Assembly: GCF_943734655.1 (NCBI RefSeq)
Contig: NC_071354.1
Span: forward strand, 80,289,822 to 80,353,821
Reading direction: 5' to 3'
Source: Sabethes cyaneus
Taxonomy: Eukaryota; Arthropoda; Insecta; Diptera; Culicidae
Length of the DNA stretch: 64,000 nucleotides
Positions 13,290-24,521 of this stretch are shown here, one piece after another (positions within the stretch are counted from its first letter, which is position 1; each line of letters opens with the position of its first letter). The position numbers were made by a program, and so were the translations under genes. The notes beneath the pieces were generated by a model. It was not told where the DNA came from. It ran no database searches and saw nothing but the letters and a program-made list of their open reading frames with translations.

Positions 13290-16154
13290 GAAAAGCTGCT
13301 TTGTAAACTGGAGGAAAGTGAACTAGAACCGCCTACATCGCAGGAAGATGAATGCGTTATCTGCATCAATGCTCGGGCTACCATGCAGACCTCCCCCTGT
13401 GGCCACCGCGTGGTTTGTAGACGTTGCTTCGTCAAGACGATTCAGAGCGCGGTGGCTCAGCGACTTCTACCGTTGCGATGCGTTATCTGTCGGTAAGTAT
13501 GCGGTTTATTATAATTGATATGGAACAAAGGTTCATTTTATTCGAATTTTTAGAGCTCGAATTAATCGTTTGACATCCGGGTCTACTTCCTGGCGGCTGC
13601 AAGGATCTGCTAGTAGCTATTCAGTGGGCAGTAAAAGCTGGAGCGTTCCAGGGTCAGCCAGTTCGTATAGCGTCGACGACCCGCGAGTAACCCAATCTGC
13701 CAGCCTCTACTCGATGAGCTCCGGCTCATCATGTATGTCGGGCATTTCCAACATTTCCAGCTGCTCAGGTACTTCCGCCATGTCTTCCTCATCTTCAAAC
13801 AGTGGCATCGGGGAGCAGCATCATTCTCATCATCATCATCACCTTCATGCACAATCTAGCCCAGGACCACACGCGCATCACAAACACAGCAACGGTACAT
13901 GTTCCACCGGTTGCCTAGGAGCAATTCCACGCAATCCGACCTACCAGCATTACTACAAGAAAGGACAATATTATTCTAAGGTTTGAAAAACGCTCTATCG
14001 TAGATGGATTTCAATGTAGTCTATTTTACTCGCAGAATCGTATTCCGGAGATGCCAAATCGCTTGCCACCAATAATCGAATTTAAGAGTCCAACCAGGCA
14101 CCGCACGCCATCACCTGCAAATCCGGGGGCAAGATTCAAGTAAGTCAGAAGTTTTTCTGTATCAAAAGAAAAGTTGCAGTTCCATAATTTAACAATTTCA
14201 TGCTGTCATAAATTCTAATAAGGCCATTACAAATATTTTATAAAGTTTTTGTTTTTCCGGTGTTCGGCCACTGAACAAAAAAAACAAAGTGAATTTTTTA
14301 ATCGAGCAAAAAAAAACATGGATTGTAAGAATTTTTATTTAAGGTTTAAACGTGAAAACCGAATCTATTCTTGCTTATAATATATACGTTATTATTTTCT
14401 TTGCAAAAATATACGAAAAAAGACAAAAAAGAAGGAAAATTTTTTTGGACAATTTTCGGAAATTCCATTGTTCGAATTTCCATTTCTGTTTCGTTAGGAG
14501 CGTTAATTCAACTCGGAGACTCGTTTTTCGAGTTTTTCAGACTGTAGAGTCCACAGACAATTGATTTTATAAAAAGAAATTTGACTCATATCCTACAAAT
14601 TATTTTTTTGCCCCCCGATTTTTCAAGCCAATTTCCAAGGGGGGGTGACAAAAACTTTAAATATGATTTGCAATGGCCTAATTACACAATCTAAAACAAG
14701 AAACAGATTCAAACAAGGCGTCTTGCGGTGAGCACAATCAACCATCCAAGAACAAGTAACTAAAAATGTAAATGATCTTGTACTTGATCGAAGGAATTAA
14801 CGAAATAATAATTTTCGACATAATGGCGACTTCTTAATACTGAAGTTTTTGGAGCATCTTAGTAGAATACGAAACCTGAAATTAAAGAAAAAAAGAAAAC
14901 TTTTTCCAAATTAAATTCTACTGTTTATGTTTATTCTCGATAGCTACGTATTTCGCCTACGACTTGCAGGCTTCATCAGTGTCTTCGAAAGTTCGAAAAT
15001 AGACACTGATGAAACCTGCAAGTCGTAGGCGAAATGCGTATCTGTCGAGAATAAGTTTTCTTCTTTTCTTTAATTTCAGGCTTCTTAATAAGTCTTAGCC
15101 TAGGACTTTTCCAGGCTCAACTTCTTCTAGCCTTTACCCTGTAGGACTTCAAGCAAAATTGTATGCAAGAGTCAATGACAAGCAAACTGTCTATCGCTAT
15201 TTTACCAACAATTTCTTGTTTTGTCCTTATCTCTGACTGTACGCAGTCGAACGTAAAACTCAGGTTTTGGGAAGTGGAGAAGCGTATGGTGCGCGAAGAA
15301 TGATCAATTGGATGAACTAGGAAACTTCAATATATAGACTAAAAATATATCGCGTGGTGCAATGGCAGGTGGGATTTCAAACCTCAGTCTCTCAGTTAGT
15401 ACCCGAAGGCTTTTTGCGTTAAGCTACCGCCGTTCCCGCTCAAAAAAATAAAAGTAATAACCATAACACTGAACTGTTTTCTTTGTTGCAGATACTACAC
15501 GCAGCCAGGAAAGCCAGCCAACCCAGTGGTCGAGTCGATACCGCTGTTGAGCATCGAGAAACCTTCCAAACCGGGACCCTCGAAGTTGAGTCTGAACAGT
15601 AAGATTGCTCCAACCGCTTCCAAGTCGCCAATCAACAAAACCAACATGGCCACCGGTAAGCCGGTCACCACCTCACTGATCACAGCCATTGGGACACCAC
15701 CCAGAACACGAGTTATTTCCGCGGGCATTACACCTTCCAACAGTCAATCCAGCAACGTTTGCAAGGGCGCCAGCAATAATGGTAGCAGTAGTAGTCATAA
15801 TAGTGGCGGTACACACAGTGGCAATAATAGCAACAGTAGTAAAACAAGCAGTAGTAATGTAAACACCAAGCAAGATGAAAAATATGACAATAAAAAGAAC
15901 GAAACGATCGAAAAGAAGAAAAAAGAAGAGAAACTCAAGCTCAAAGCAGAAAAGGAAGCTCGAAAGGTAGGTGACATGTAGGTGGCAGCAAAATGTTAAA
16001 TCAACTAAGATTTTCCTATCTCCGCTAGGAGGAGAAACGCATCGCTAAGGAAGAGGAAAAACTGGCAAAAATGCTAGCTAAAGAGGAGAAAAAACGCGGA
16101 AAGAAAGAAGCTAAAGAGCTACTAATAGTAAACGAGGGTGGAAGCCGGAAATAG
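13290..16154 (+). CDS. RING-HC finger protein (putative E3 ubiquitin ligase), 3' five coding exons
   Basis: Five coding exons join in frame: 13290-13492, 13554-13980, 14036-14139, 15492-15966 and 16029-16154, all with GT donors and AG acceptors, ending in TAG; together 444 residues plus stop. The first exon holds a RING-HC (C3HC4) finger: ECVICINARATMQTSPCGHR, then CRRC and CVICR, which should bind two zinc ions and recruit an E2 ubiquitin-conjugating enzyme. The second exon is Ser-rich with a His run (HHSHHHHHLH). The fourth is Ser/Asn-rich and passes into a Lys/Glu-rich, probably helical tail that continues through the last exon. The finger is close to the first visible residue, so upstream exons with the start codon must exist but were not identified. 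The substrate and the gene name are unknown to me. Confidence 0.88.
14873..15084. repeat. Fold-back repeat in RING-gene intron 3, with a hammerhead-like core in each arm
   Basis: The left arm starts with AACCTGAAATTAAAG and the right arm ends with its inverse, CTTTAATTTCAGGCTT. The inner arms pair around TACGTATTTCGCCTACGACT and its inverse. Each arm, read outward from the centre, gives CTGATGA (15006-15012 on +, 14973-14979 on -), a short stem-loop pairing GCCTGC with GTAGGC, then GAAA. A single degenerate arm is found at 19462-19558. Confidence 0.75.
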
Positions 16155-17397
16155 GACAACTTCAGCTGGAGGACGTTTTTCACAAGAAGTTAGTGCGGAG
16201 GAAAAACTGCCGAAAATCGTCCGTGAAGCTAAACACTGCATTCAGTCAATAACACGAGTTGAGATATGGACAGCGTCAGTGTAAATCACTAAAAAACCGT
16301 GTAATATTATCCGATAATGCTCTTAGGTTGTACATTCATCCCAATCCTTCATAAATCGAATGTTATTGCATTGTTGATTAAACTCACAAAGTAGAATTCC
16401 ACCGCAATTTAAAATTTTAAACGGTCGTGTGCCAGAACAAATTTGTTTTGGCCGTGCAAATTGCACTCGCGATAGGATTTTATATCATGCATATGATAAA
16501 AGAATAACATATCAGACAATTCGCGGCTTCCTATCTAAGTATTTACATATATCCACTGCAAGTGGTCCATTTGTAGAAAAGTTTTTAGTATTTTTTTTTA
16601 TCAAAATCCAAAAAAAACAATCAACGCGGCCAATCATTACTCATTGTTCATATGTCGTGAGAAACTACAAACTATTACTGCAAAACTTATGCACACATTA
16701 TTCCTATTTTTCAAACATTTGCATCTGCAGTTTTCGCAGCGTACCTACGGTATTAATATTAACCGAAATGGAGCTTTCTTAAAGATTCGTTTGTTTGATT
16801 AGGCTCGGATGTGGAAACTTAGAGGAGCCGTGTTTTACTATTTATTAGCAAATTATTAGCTATCTATTGTAAATTTTCAAATGAGTCGTGAATATTTACC
16901 TTCATACGAAAACACTCACAAATCGAGTAAAGACAGGCTAAAAGTAAATTTGGGCGCATAGAAAAACCTATAACTCGGGACTGGAGTGCCGTAGAAAAAC
17001 CCATAAATGACTGAATTGCAGTAGATATTTTTATTCAGCTTTATGCGACTGAATCAGCATGTTTCTTCCACTTTGAGCGCATTTTTTAGCACTGTTGACG
17101 GTTCCCCCGCTTAGCTGAAGTCGTTGTTTGACAATTGACTTATTCGACAGAAACTTATGCGCTGACGGTGGTGGTCTTTGGTACCAGCCGTTGACAGTTT
17201 GCTTGAAGAATCGGAAAAAAGTTCACTTTTTTAATTTTCTTAGTGTAGTGAAACAATGTACAAGTGAAATTATTATTGCAAAATGTAAGAAAATTGTGTA
17301 CTTTATTTTTGGTATATACTTTGTCAATGGATTGTTTACGGCATATACGAGAAAATAATGTTTTTGTATATTTGTGCAACAAAAGGCAAGTTATATA
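16155..17397. other. 3' flank of the RING gene; no further feature seen
   Basis: This should contain the 3' untranslated region of the RING gene, but no convincing AATAAA was seen soon after the stop. The 117-codon + frame at 16429-16782 has no recognisable domain and ordinary AT-rich composition. Confidence 0.35.
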
Positions 17398-17799
17398 CCG
17401 TGGACCGGTTCGTTTGACCGTTTTTAATCTGAACACTTTTTAATTTGAACCCCGTTGGTTTGCACGACGTGCACATTAAAAATGGTTAAAACGTCATACT
17501 CAATATGACATCATTTGCTTATGCAGACAATACTCATAAGCACGATTTATTTGTGCTGATCTAGCGTGTTTAATCTGTTCCACATTGCGTTTTCCCAACG
17601 ATTATGGTAGAAATCCGATCCGAGAATGAATATTCGCTTCTTGCAACTGCCTACTGAATCAAACCACCAAAACAATAACAAAGAGCAGAGCAGCCAGTTC
17701 ACACAAGTTACAGCATATTTAGGGTTACCAGTTGTTCAAATTAAAAACTAACCCCGTTAGTTTGCATGAGGAATCGTTCAAACGAACGGGGGTCCACTG
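17398..17799. mobile_element. Pogo-like MITE, copy 1 (402 bp)
   Basis: The element begins CCGTGGACCGGTTCGTTTGA and ends, inverted, CAGTGGACCCCCGTTCGTTT, with TA just outside both ends (17396-17397 and 17800-17801). The second copy lies at 26800-27180 in the opposite orientation. Terminal CAGTGG with a TA target is the pattern of pogo/Tigger elements; assignment to that group is inference. Confidence 0.8.
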
Positions 17800-18319
17800 T
17801 ATTACGTTAAATTATAAAAATGGACGTGCTCAAGTGGAAACCAACTTGTTTTTTGGTGAAATTACCAGAAACCAGGCTATTACAAGCAAGATACAGGATA
17901 ACCAAATAGAACATTCATATTTTCATGCAGTGCCGGAGCAACATGGTTCGCTAGGACTGACAGATGTTCAAATCTCCAGAACTTTGACATGAGCCAATAC
18001 AAAACAAACATAAAGATTCTGCAAAGTAGAAAAACATTCCAATAATGTGCAAAACCGATTAAGGATCATCTGCTGTGTTCGACTAGTTAAATAGCCACAC
18101 CAACTTTTAAAGTATTCTTCAAATTTATGCTATTTCAATTCACTATTTTAAAAGTGTTTTTAAAATACCTTGCAAATTTCTTACAAAACCTGATGAAAAT
18201 TTATTGAAGTTTTCAATCGAAAACTAGTTAAAAATTAAATTTACTGAAATTTTTTTGAGAAATATACCGCATCTGACGTTTGTTTTCGTTTTTATCACCA
18301 TCGCAGCAGGCAGCGCCAC

Positions 18320-19200
18320 GGCGGCAGTTTTTACTCCAATAGGTCAATTGCCGAAAATTTTTCAATGGGTCGAAACTCCGGACAATTTGGAGGGCTCATC
18401 TATTTTGGCACGTAATCGACATCGTTAGCTGCGCCCCACTCTAGCACCACTTTAGAATAGTCTAAATCAGGCCAGAATATAACGTTACCCTTATGTTTAC
18501 GAATTAATGCCAAAATACGTTTCTTCAAGCATTCTTTCATGTATAAACTTAGTGTCGTGGTTGAGGAAGTGATGAAAGGCTCAGTCTTCAGTCCACAGCC
18601 ACATATTCCTTGCCAGATCATGGCCTTCTTTGCGAATTCATCAACAAACACGAGCTTATACTTGCCTGCCAAATCGCCACACCCAGTTGCAATGTAAAAT
18701 TTTTGACCGGGAAGTTGTTTGAAATCCATTTTCACGTAGGTTTCGTCGTTCATTAAAATACATCCGTTGAATCTCATCTAAACTTGTTCGTACAAACGCC
18801 TAGCACGCTTCTGGGCAACTGCTTCAGGCGACGATTCGAATGTTTACTGGCACTGTAAGACCTACAGCCTTCTCGATCGAAGATATTCTGCGTGGTTTGA
18901 TAGTTTGCATCGTACCTTCTAAGCATATCCCGAATGGAGATGCCCGGATTGGACTTACGCACCTCAATATCTCCCGCCTCAGCCTTCGGTCCCTAATTCC
19001 GGATTTTTTTAACAATTCTTTGCCGCCTTTCCATACATAGGTTCTCCTTATAACCTTTTAGAACATTTCCTGTTCTGCTCCGCAGCGTGGTGAAATATTT
19101 TGACGAAACTTGCACCAGTTGTTCTTCATAAACACGTAAATACAGATATGTCAAATGGTTCCAGTCCCTACCACAAGGGGCGTGCCTGTTATGCACGATG
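18320..19200 (-). pseudogene. Decayed DD37E Tc1/mariner transposase
   Basis: Reading the - strand, the N-terminal helix-turn-helix region is spread over three frames between 19196 and 18774. A 125-codon frame then carries the core: MNDETYVKMDFKQLPGQKF (first catalytic Asp), KKAMIWQGICGCGL, IRKHKGNVIFWPDL (second Asp), DYVPK, a stop, and then PNCPEFRPIEKF (catalytic Glu). The usual four residues after WPDL are deleted. In intact relatives the spacing between the second Asp and the Glu is 37. The frameshifts, the stop and the deletion make it inactive. Another copy is at 22590-23335. Confidence 0.88.
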
Positions 19201-19235
19201 GGCGTCCAAATTTAGCCAGACTTTATTGAGAATTA

Positions 19236-19392
19236 CAGAGACTTTAGATTACAGAGGCGACAAGACACTCAAAATCCGCTAAAGTTTGAAGCATAGCGGA
19301 GAGTACCATCACAAATAAAGCTAACTCTCCGTTTTGATTCAAAATTTAGCGGTTTTTGAGTGCCTCCTCGCCTCTGTAATCTATAGTTTCTG
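19236..19392. mobile_element. TA-flanked palindromic MITE, 157 bp
   Basis: Ends are CAGAGACTTTAGATTACAGA and, inverted from the right, CAGAAACTATAGATTACAGA. Pairing continues inward through GGCGA, CACTCAAAA and TCCGCTAAA segments, so most of the element folds into one hairpin. TA lies at 19234-19235 and 19393-19394. It sits just outside the N-terminal end of the decayed mariner copy. Confidence 0.8.
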
Positions 19393-19461
19393 TATCCCGA
19401 ATCAAGGAAATGTCCGATCGGCACCAAATTTTGTCTAAAATTAAAAAAGCAGAAAACTTAT

Positions 19462-19558
19462 CCACTTTGATTCTACTATGTATATTTTATTCACGACAGA
19501 TACGTATTTCGCCTACGAAGCCTGCAAGGCTTCCTCATTGTCTGTTTTCGAACTTCGC
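19462..19558 (-). repeat. Single arm of the fold-back repeat
   Basis: On the - strand this matches one arm of the 14873-15084 palindrome: it has GTAGGCGAAATACGTATCTG followed by TCGTGAATAAA. The CTGATGA core has decayed to ATGAGGA here, and the stem is extended to GCCTTGCAGGC. Confidence 0.6.
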
Positions 19559-19741
19559 TCCAAAAACTTCAACCAAATTTTGGATTGTTGCTTTCTGACC
19601 GAAAACGAACAATCTGGCAAAATTTGGTTCAAATCCGGGAAGGTCGATTATCACGTTTAAACTTTTTCTCGGTCACTAGACGTGTAATGACCCTTATGCA
19701 TTTCGTTTTGTTGGTAAAAAGTATCCGTAAAAGTAAATAAC

Positions 19742-19870
19742 TCGGAACCAGTCCCGGCGTAGTGGTTAGCATTCACGGCTCTCACACCGAGGACCCGGGA
19801 TGAAATCCCAACCCCGCAGAAGTCACGAATGACCCAAGCTGGTTAAAGTGATTATAATCTACCAAAAAAA
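19742..19870 (+). mobile_element. tRNA-derived SINE
   Basis: The head resembles a tRNA gene: GGCGTAGTGGTTAGCATTC is an A-box-like region and GGGATGAAATCCCAACCCC is a B-box-like region with the T-arm self-complementarity kept. It continues into CGCAGAAGTCACGAATGACC and a short A-rich end near 19862-19875. It differs from the other SINE family in this window (61378-61585). The nearest named family may be Feilai-type mosquito SINEs, but I cannot confirm this. Confidence 0.6.
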
Positions 19871-19877
19871 GAAAATA

Positions 19878-20090
19878 TTGCTGATTGCAAGCCACTTTGT
19901 CCAATCAATAAGTACGTAATCTCTCATAAAAATGCTATTTTGGCCTAAATCGTCTCGGTCTCTTCGGCGCACTTATTGCTTGGAATGTAACGAAAAAGTG
20001 CGCCGAACATACCGAAACGATTTAATGCAGGATCGCTCCTTACGAGCGATTTCACACTTTGAATGGTACAATTTTCCTTGCAATCAGCAA
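19878..20090. mobile_element. TA-flanked MITE, 213 bp
   Basis: Perfect 14-bp TIRs: TTGCTGATTGCAAG at the left and its inverse CTTGCAATCAGCAA at the right, with TA at 19876-19877 and 20091-20092. An inner pair, AATCGTCTCGGTCTCTTCGG and its imperfect inverse near 19996-20022, makes a second hairpin. No coding capacity. Confidence 0.8.
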
Positions 20091-20860
20091 TAACTCAAGT
20101 GGTAAATGATCTGGATAATACACCCATGGATTTTATTCAAGAATCTGCGCCTTTGGTACGTGCAGAGAAAAAATTAACAACAGCTGGTTAATCGCATAAT
20201 TTATTCGCCTGCTAACCTGCTACACCACAGAACAACCATGTAACGCTCGTTCGCTAGTAACGCTTAACGTTCTCTGTTACGGGTATTACTCAACAGCGGC
20301 AATTGATAGAAGGTTGAGATTAAGTTGGAGGTTGAAGGTTAAAATAACCCTGTAGGTTGAAACCTCATAAACTCAACATTTAAGTACGTATAGTTTACAG
20401 TTGCAAAGATGCAGAAGCCGTGAGTTCTGTATTATGAAATTTTAAATAGACAGAGCTACAGCAAAACTTGGTACATAGCTTTTACTTAAATTCTAAGTTG
20501 TAAGCGACGAGCTTATCACTGAGAATCTGAGATTATGGAATACTTGGCATCTTCGACTCGACAAACTCAAAAATGATTAATTAGAAAAGCAAACTCATTA
20601 AAGGTAAGTTCACGAGGAAAATATATATTGAAACTGCATTCGATTTCATACCTAATTTAATCATTTGAAAAACATTTGTAAAATGTTAACAATTGAACTC
20701 TAGCAATACATTAAATTCAGTCTGAATTAACTGTTATTTTTGTTTTTTACACTAAGAAAAACCATTACACAAATCCATTAATTACGTATAAAAGATTAAA
20801 ATATTACCAATTATTTTCGAGCGTCTTAGCAGAATTCACTAATAAACTACAATGAGTCTA

Positions 20861-21333
20861 CCTGTATAGGTCGGATTTAGCTAAAATTTGGTTGAAACTA
20901 CTTAAAATGCCCTTAAAGTGTACAAACTTAAATTTTGAGTAAAAAGTTTAAATGAGCTACTGTAGCTACTTGCTACCGATAATTGAATTATTCTCTGTGA
21001 CAAATAACCACCCTACTGGCATGTGTATAACGATCTGCAATGAGTGACAGCGTCAGGTTGTCCCGGGCTCAAAATTTGACAGAGAGTCCAAATCAGACTG
21101 CTGGCAGTTGAGTGAAACGTAGTGGTGGAGTGCTATTTCATTTTCGCACACACGAGATCTTGGCGACGAAAAGATGGTTGCCTGCCGATGGAGTACAAGT
21201 AACGCATAGTCCATACTCCCTACTACCTACCAATTTTTTGGTTGAAAAACTACTCAAAATCTGAGTTTTTACACTTTAAGGGCCTTTAGAGTAGTTTTAA
21301 CCAAGTTTTAGCTAAATCCGATCAATTCACAGG
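20861..21333. mobile_element. TA-flanked MITE carrying a nested hAT MITE
   Basis: The left arm starts CCTGTATAGGTCGGATTTAG; the right arm, inverted, starts CCTGTGAATTGATCGGATTT and both continue with AGCTAAAAYTTGGTTRAAAC and CCTTAAAGTGTA. TA flanks both ends (20859-20860, 21334-21335). A 187-bp hAT-type MITE is inserted between the arms; without it and its duplicated 8 bp the host element is about 278 bp. Confidence 0.75.
21009..21195. mobile_element. hAT-type MITE, 187-bp family, copy 1
   Basis: Length and sequence match the 187-bp copies at 55514-55700 and 56219-56405: it shares CAAATCAGACTGCTGGCAGT and TTCGCACACACGAGAT. The flanking octamers CAAATAAC (21001-21008) and CAAGTAAC (21196-21203) agree at seven of eight bases. 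The ends are diverged (CACCCT and GGAGTA). Confidence 0.8.
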
Positions 21334-22370
21334 TAAACTTATTTAAGAGTGAGGAAATTTGGAGCAATTTTCATTCCCTTCGGCACACCTTACATCGATT
21401 TTACAGGTACGCATATTTCGGTTGTAGTAGGAGTAAATGGAAATTACTCCAAACTTTCTACATTAAAATTGGTTATCGCAAAATTTGACTCTTCACGAAA
21501 ATCATTAAAAAATAGTGCCGCTGTGATATTTTATCTTTTCCAAAGCAACTATATTTATAAGAAAGAAATCATAAACCCGGCAATATAAAGATATCGTACG
21601 AAATAAAGGTTGAAGCATATAATTGCAGCATTTGAGTGAAATATAGACGCTCAAAATAAAAATGAATGTAAATTGTTACTAACTTATTGATAAATTGTCA
21701 CTAAATCACACATGTATGTAAGAATTAAAATAACTCAGCAGTTACAAATGCGATTAACTTGTAGATGAATAGGCAATAAGTGAATTACAAATGTTACATT
21801 TCTTCGTAAGAAAGTATATTCGGTACTCGACCACTCGAAGAATCGCGTCCCAAGTGAGCAATAAATTGAAGCACCTTAGTCTAAATCACGTACATAAATC
21901 ATTGTACAGTGGCAGAACAGGAATCATGATCTAAGAGATGTTTTACTTCAGTCACACACAAGATGAAAATAGTTGCCAAAAATTTACCGTGTACGCATGA
22001 GAAGGGTTTGTTGTTCAACGTAGTCATTTCGGACAGTCCTTCGCTTGTGATTGTAATTTTTCGTAAAGATTCTGTCCAAAAACTGTACCAATTTCAAGAA
22101 AATGTTACAAATTACCTTTATTTAATTTGTTTTTGTTAAAATATTTTGATTCTCATCTGAAATGAACCGAGAGAAAGTGGTGAATTTACCATAAGATTAA
22201 AGCTCGAGTCATTTAATATCTGGACGCACTGTTTATTTTACTGCAGTGTTCCTGGTGGTCGGTTCTAGAATATTTTGTTAGCAGTTTGTTTTGAAATGTT
22301 TCCCTTTTTATTGCTGAAAAGTTAATACACGGTTAATAATAATAATAAATAAAAGAAGTTATAATTGATG

Positions 22371-22520
22371 TAGAGTGACTATATACAAAGTGGCGATATG
22401 TCATCCCAAATGTAATTTTCTTTCTCTTTCCTGCTTACGGGTTGGATAGGTCGTCTACTCGATTGGAATGACGCTGACAGTTAAAATTGTCGTTCCAATT
22501 TTGACATTGTGGCCACTCTA
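22371..22520. mobile_element. hAT-type MITE, TAGAGTGAC family, deleted right end
   Basis: It starts TAGAGTGACTATATACAAAG and shares the interior of the copies at 56134 and 56534. The right TIR is shortened: GTATATAGTCACTCT between two CACTCT repeats is missing, leaving CCACTCTA. The flanking octamers AATTGATG (22363-22370) and ACTTGATG (22521-22528) match at seven of eight positions. Confidence 0.82.
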
Positions 22521-22589
22521 ACTTGATGGATGCCGCGAACAGACAATTAATTTTGGACACCCACTTCCAACATCTGACATGGCCAAGTT

Positions 22590-23335
22590 AATGAATCGCA
22601 AAGTTGTTGAAATTGGTTAAATCGACCATGTGCAGTGCTCTTAAACCTTTTTGTGAGCAGCATGCTATCGATCTGCAGGATCAGCGTCGTAGTGGAACTA
22701 AGGATCTAGAGCTGCATTTGAAGGTGTTGAGCTTGAGAACGATTAAGGCAAACCGATTAGGGGATTATGATTTCGCCAAGAAATTCAATGCCAGTCAAAG
22801 CACCGTTAGAAGGAAATGTCTGCGAAAAAGATTTTAATCTTTTCGTGCCAGTAAAAAACCAAACAGGATATTGAAGAAAAATCCAATGGCCAAAAGATGT
22901 TCCCGAAAATTGTACAATAAGGTTATTACAAAGTACGAAGGATGCATTCTCATGGATGAAGCTTCCCGGACAAAAGTTTGATTATCACTGCTCGAGGGAT
23001 TGACCAGTTCAAATTCATTTTTGCCGATAAATTGATAAGGAAGCTTATGATTTGGCCGGATATTGTAGCGACTACGGATATTATAAGGACTACGAATTCC
23101 AAAATGTATAGACGGTAGTAACGTATGCGTTCGTATATTGAAACACCTGTAAAGTTTTAGCCTGATTTAGCTAGCTGTTACTACAACTGAGAAGTACTAC
23201 AGTGATATCGTGACTACACGGTGGATTTCATCGAAAAGGATATCAATCCACTCAACTGCCCTCAATTCTGCCTAATTGAGAAATATTGGACAATTGTCAA
23301 ACGTTCAAGATATCCTCAAACTAAAACCGGAAAAA
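22590..23335 (+). pseudogene. Decayed DD37E Tc1/mariner transposase, second copy
   Basis: The + strand has an N-terminal DNA-binding region in a 77-codon frame (22604-22837, with FAKKFNASQSTVRRK), then in other frames PNRILKKNPMAKRCSRKLYN, KYEGCILMDEAS around the first catalytic Asp, FADKLIRKLMIWP, and near 23220-23320 INPLNCPQFCLIEKYWTIVK with the catalytic Glu. The region around the second Asp is disrupted. It belongs to the same group as the copy at 18320-19200, in opposite orientation. Inactive. Confidence 0.82.
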
Positions 23336-24521
23336 TATTTTTCCTTTAAAGGGCAGTAAATGACCTTTATTTTGAGTACTCAACATAATTATTCAATTAG
23401 CATGGCTCCAATATAGAACTGTTTTTTGTTTGCGTCCAGATATTAAATGACTCAAGCTTTACTAACCCAAATGATATGTTTCATTATTGTTCATTTCACC
23501 CACAATGCATCATTCGATGCTGATGGTATCATGTCATACTAATAAACGAAAGCAAATTAAAAAAGACCTTGATCTGCTAATAACGCAAGGGCCTTATTCG
23601 GTCTATAACATAAAACCCCAGAGCCACAATGGCAACTAGCAAATGAACTAGGTTTAGCAACTCGCCGCCAGGTGCAACTCAATATTGTGTTCAAGTATGG
23701 TTCAGTAAAATACTTGAATAAAATCAAACTATCAAGGCTTAAAGTTGGAACCATAAAGAATAAACTCACGCGGGCACCAGCTAGTCATTTTCTAGATTGC
23801 ATAAGGACACTCTTTCTAAAGTGGAATCAGCGGCAAAATCTATAAAACTACAATAGCGATAACAAAAGAGTCAACAATTTACAAACTCTTGGATGTAAAC
23901 ACCCAAGACAGCTCTAAACGTTTTTCAATAATTTATTATTATTTCAATCCAATCACAATGTTAAGAACTTTTGAAAATGCAAAGGTGCTACAGGCCCAAA
24001 CAATCGTGGTCAATTTGAAAAAACAGTAACATCCATTACCTCCCTGTAAAGCGATAAATTATGAACAGACAACATACAAGCCCATCCTAGTAAAATAGAT
24101 AAAGGTTGCTAATCTTTCCAAGATATAAATGATTTTAATCCGATAGAGAAAGTTAAAGTTTTAACAATGTTCCAGCGTTTGTATCAAAACGGATTCTGAC
24201 AAATTTGAATATTTTTTATATCTTACTTCGTCGTCTAGGGCTTCTAGAACGAGATGATCAAACACTAGTGTAAAACGCAAATATAAAACTTGAACGTTCA
24301 CGGCAAACACTCATTTGTTTTTATAATATAGACTGGATGATGTTAGTGATTGTTAAATGTTTCTAATACAATGTAAACTAAACATAGGTACATAGTAGAG
24401 ACACATTGGCTAACATAAAATGTTATCAAATAAATGAAAGATGTTAACGCTAAACCACTTCCTTCATTTCATGTCAGTTGCTCACTCCTGAATAAGTTTA
24501 TTCCTAAACAGGTAGTATATA
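23336..24521. other. No recognisable gene
   Basis: AT-rich DNA with only short open frames. Its end carries AGGTAGTATATA (24510-24521), the left target-site copy of the LINE insertion that follows. Confidence 0.35.

Noticed and set aside
13610..13852. 80-codon - strand frame
   Set aside because: Antisense to the Ser/His-rich exon of the RING gene; its composition is explained by that exon.
16429..16782. 117-codon + frame downstream of the RING gene
   Set aside because: No domain, AT-rich, and no transcript signals around it.
24434..24521. First 30 codons of the LINE open frame taken as part of the protein
   Set aside because: They lie outside the target duplication, so they are host DNA that happens to be open in the same frame.
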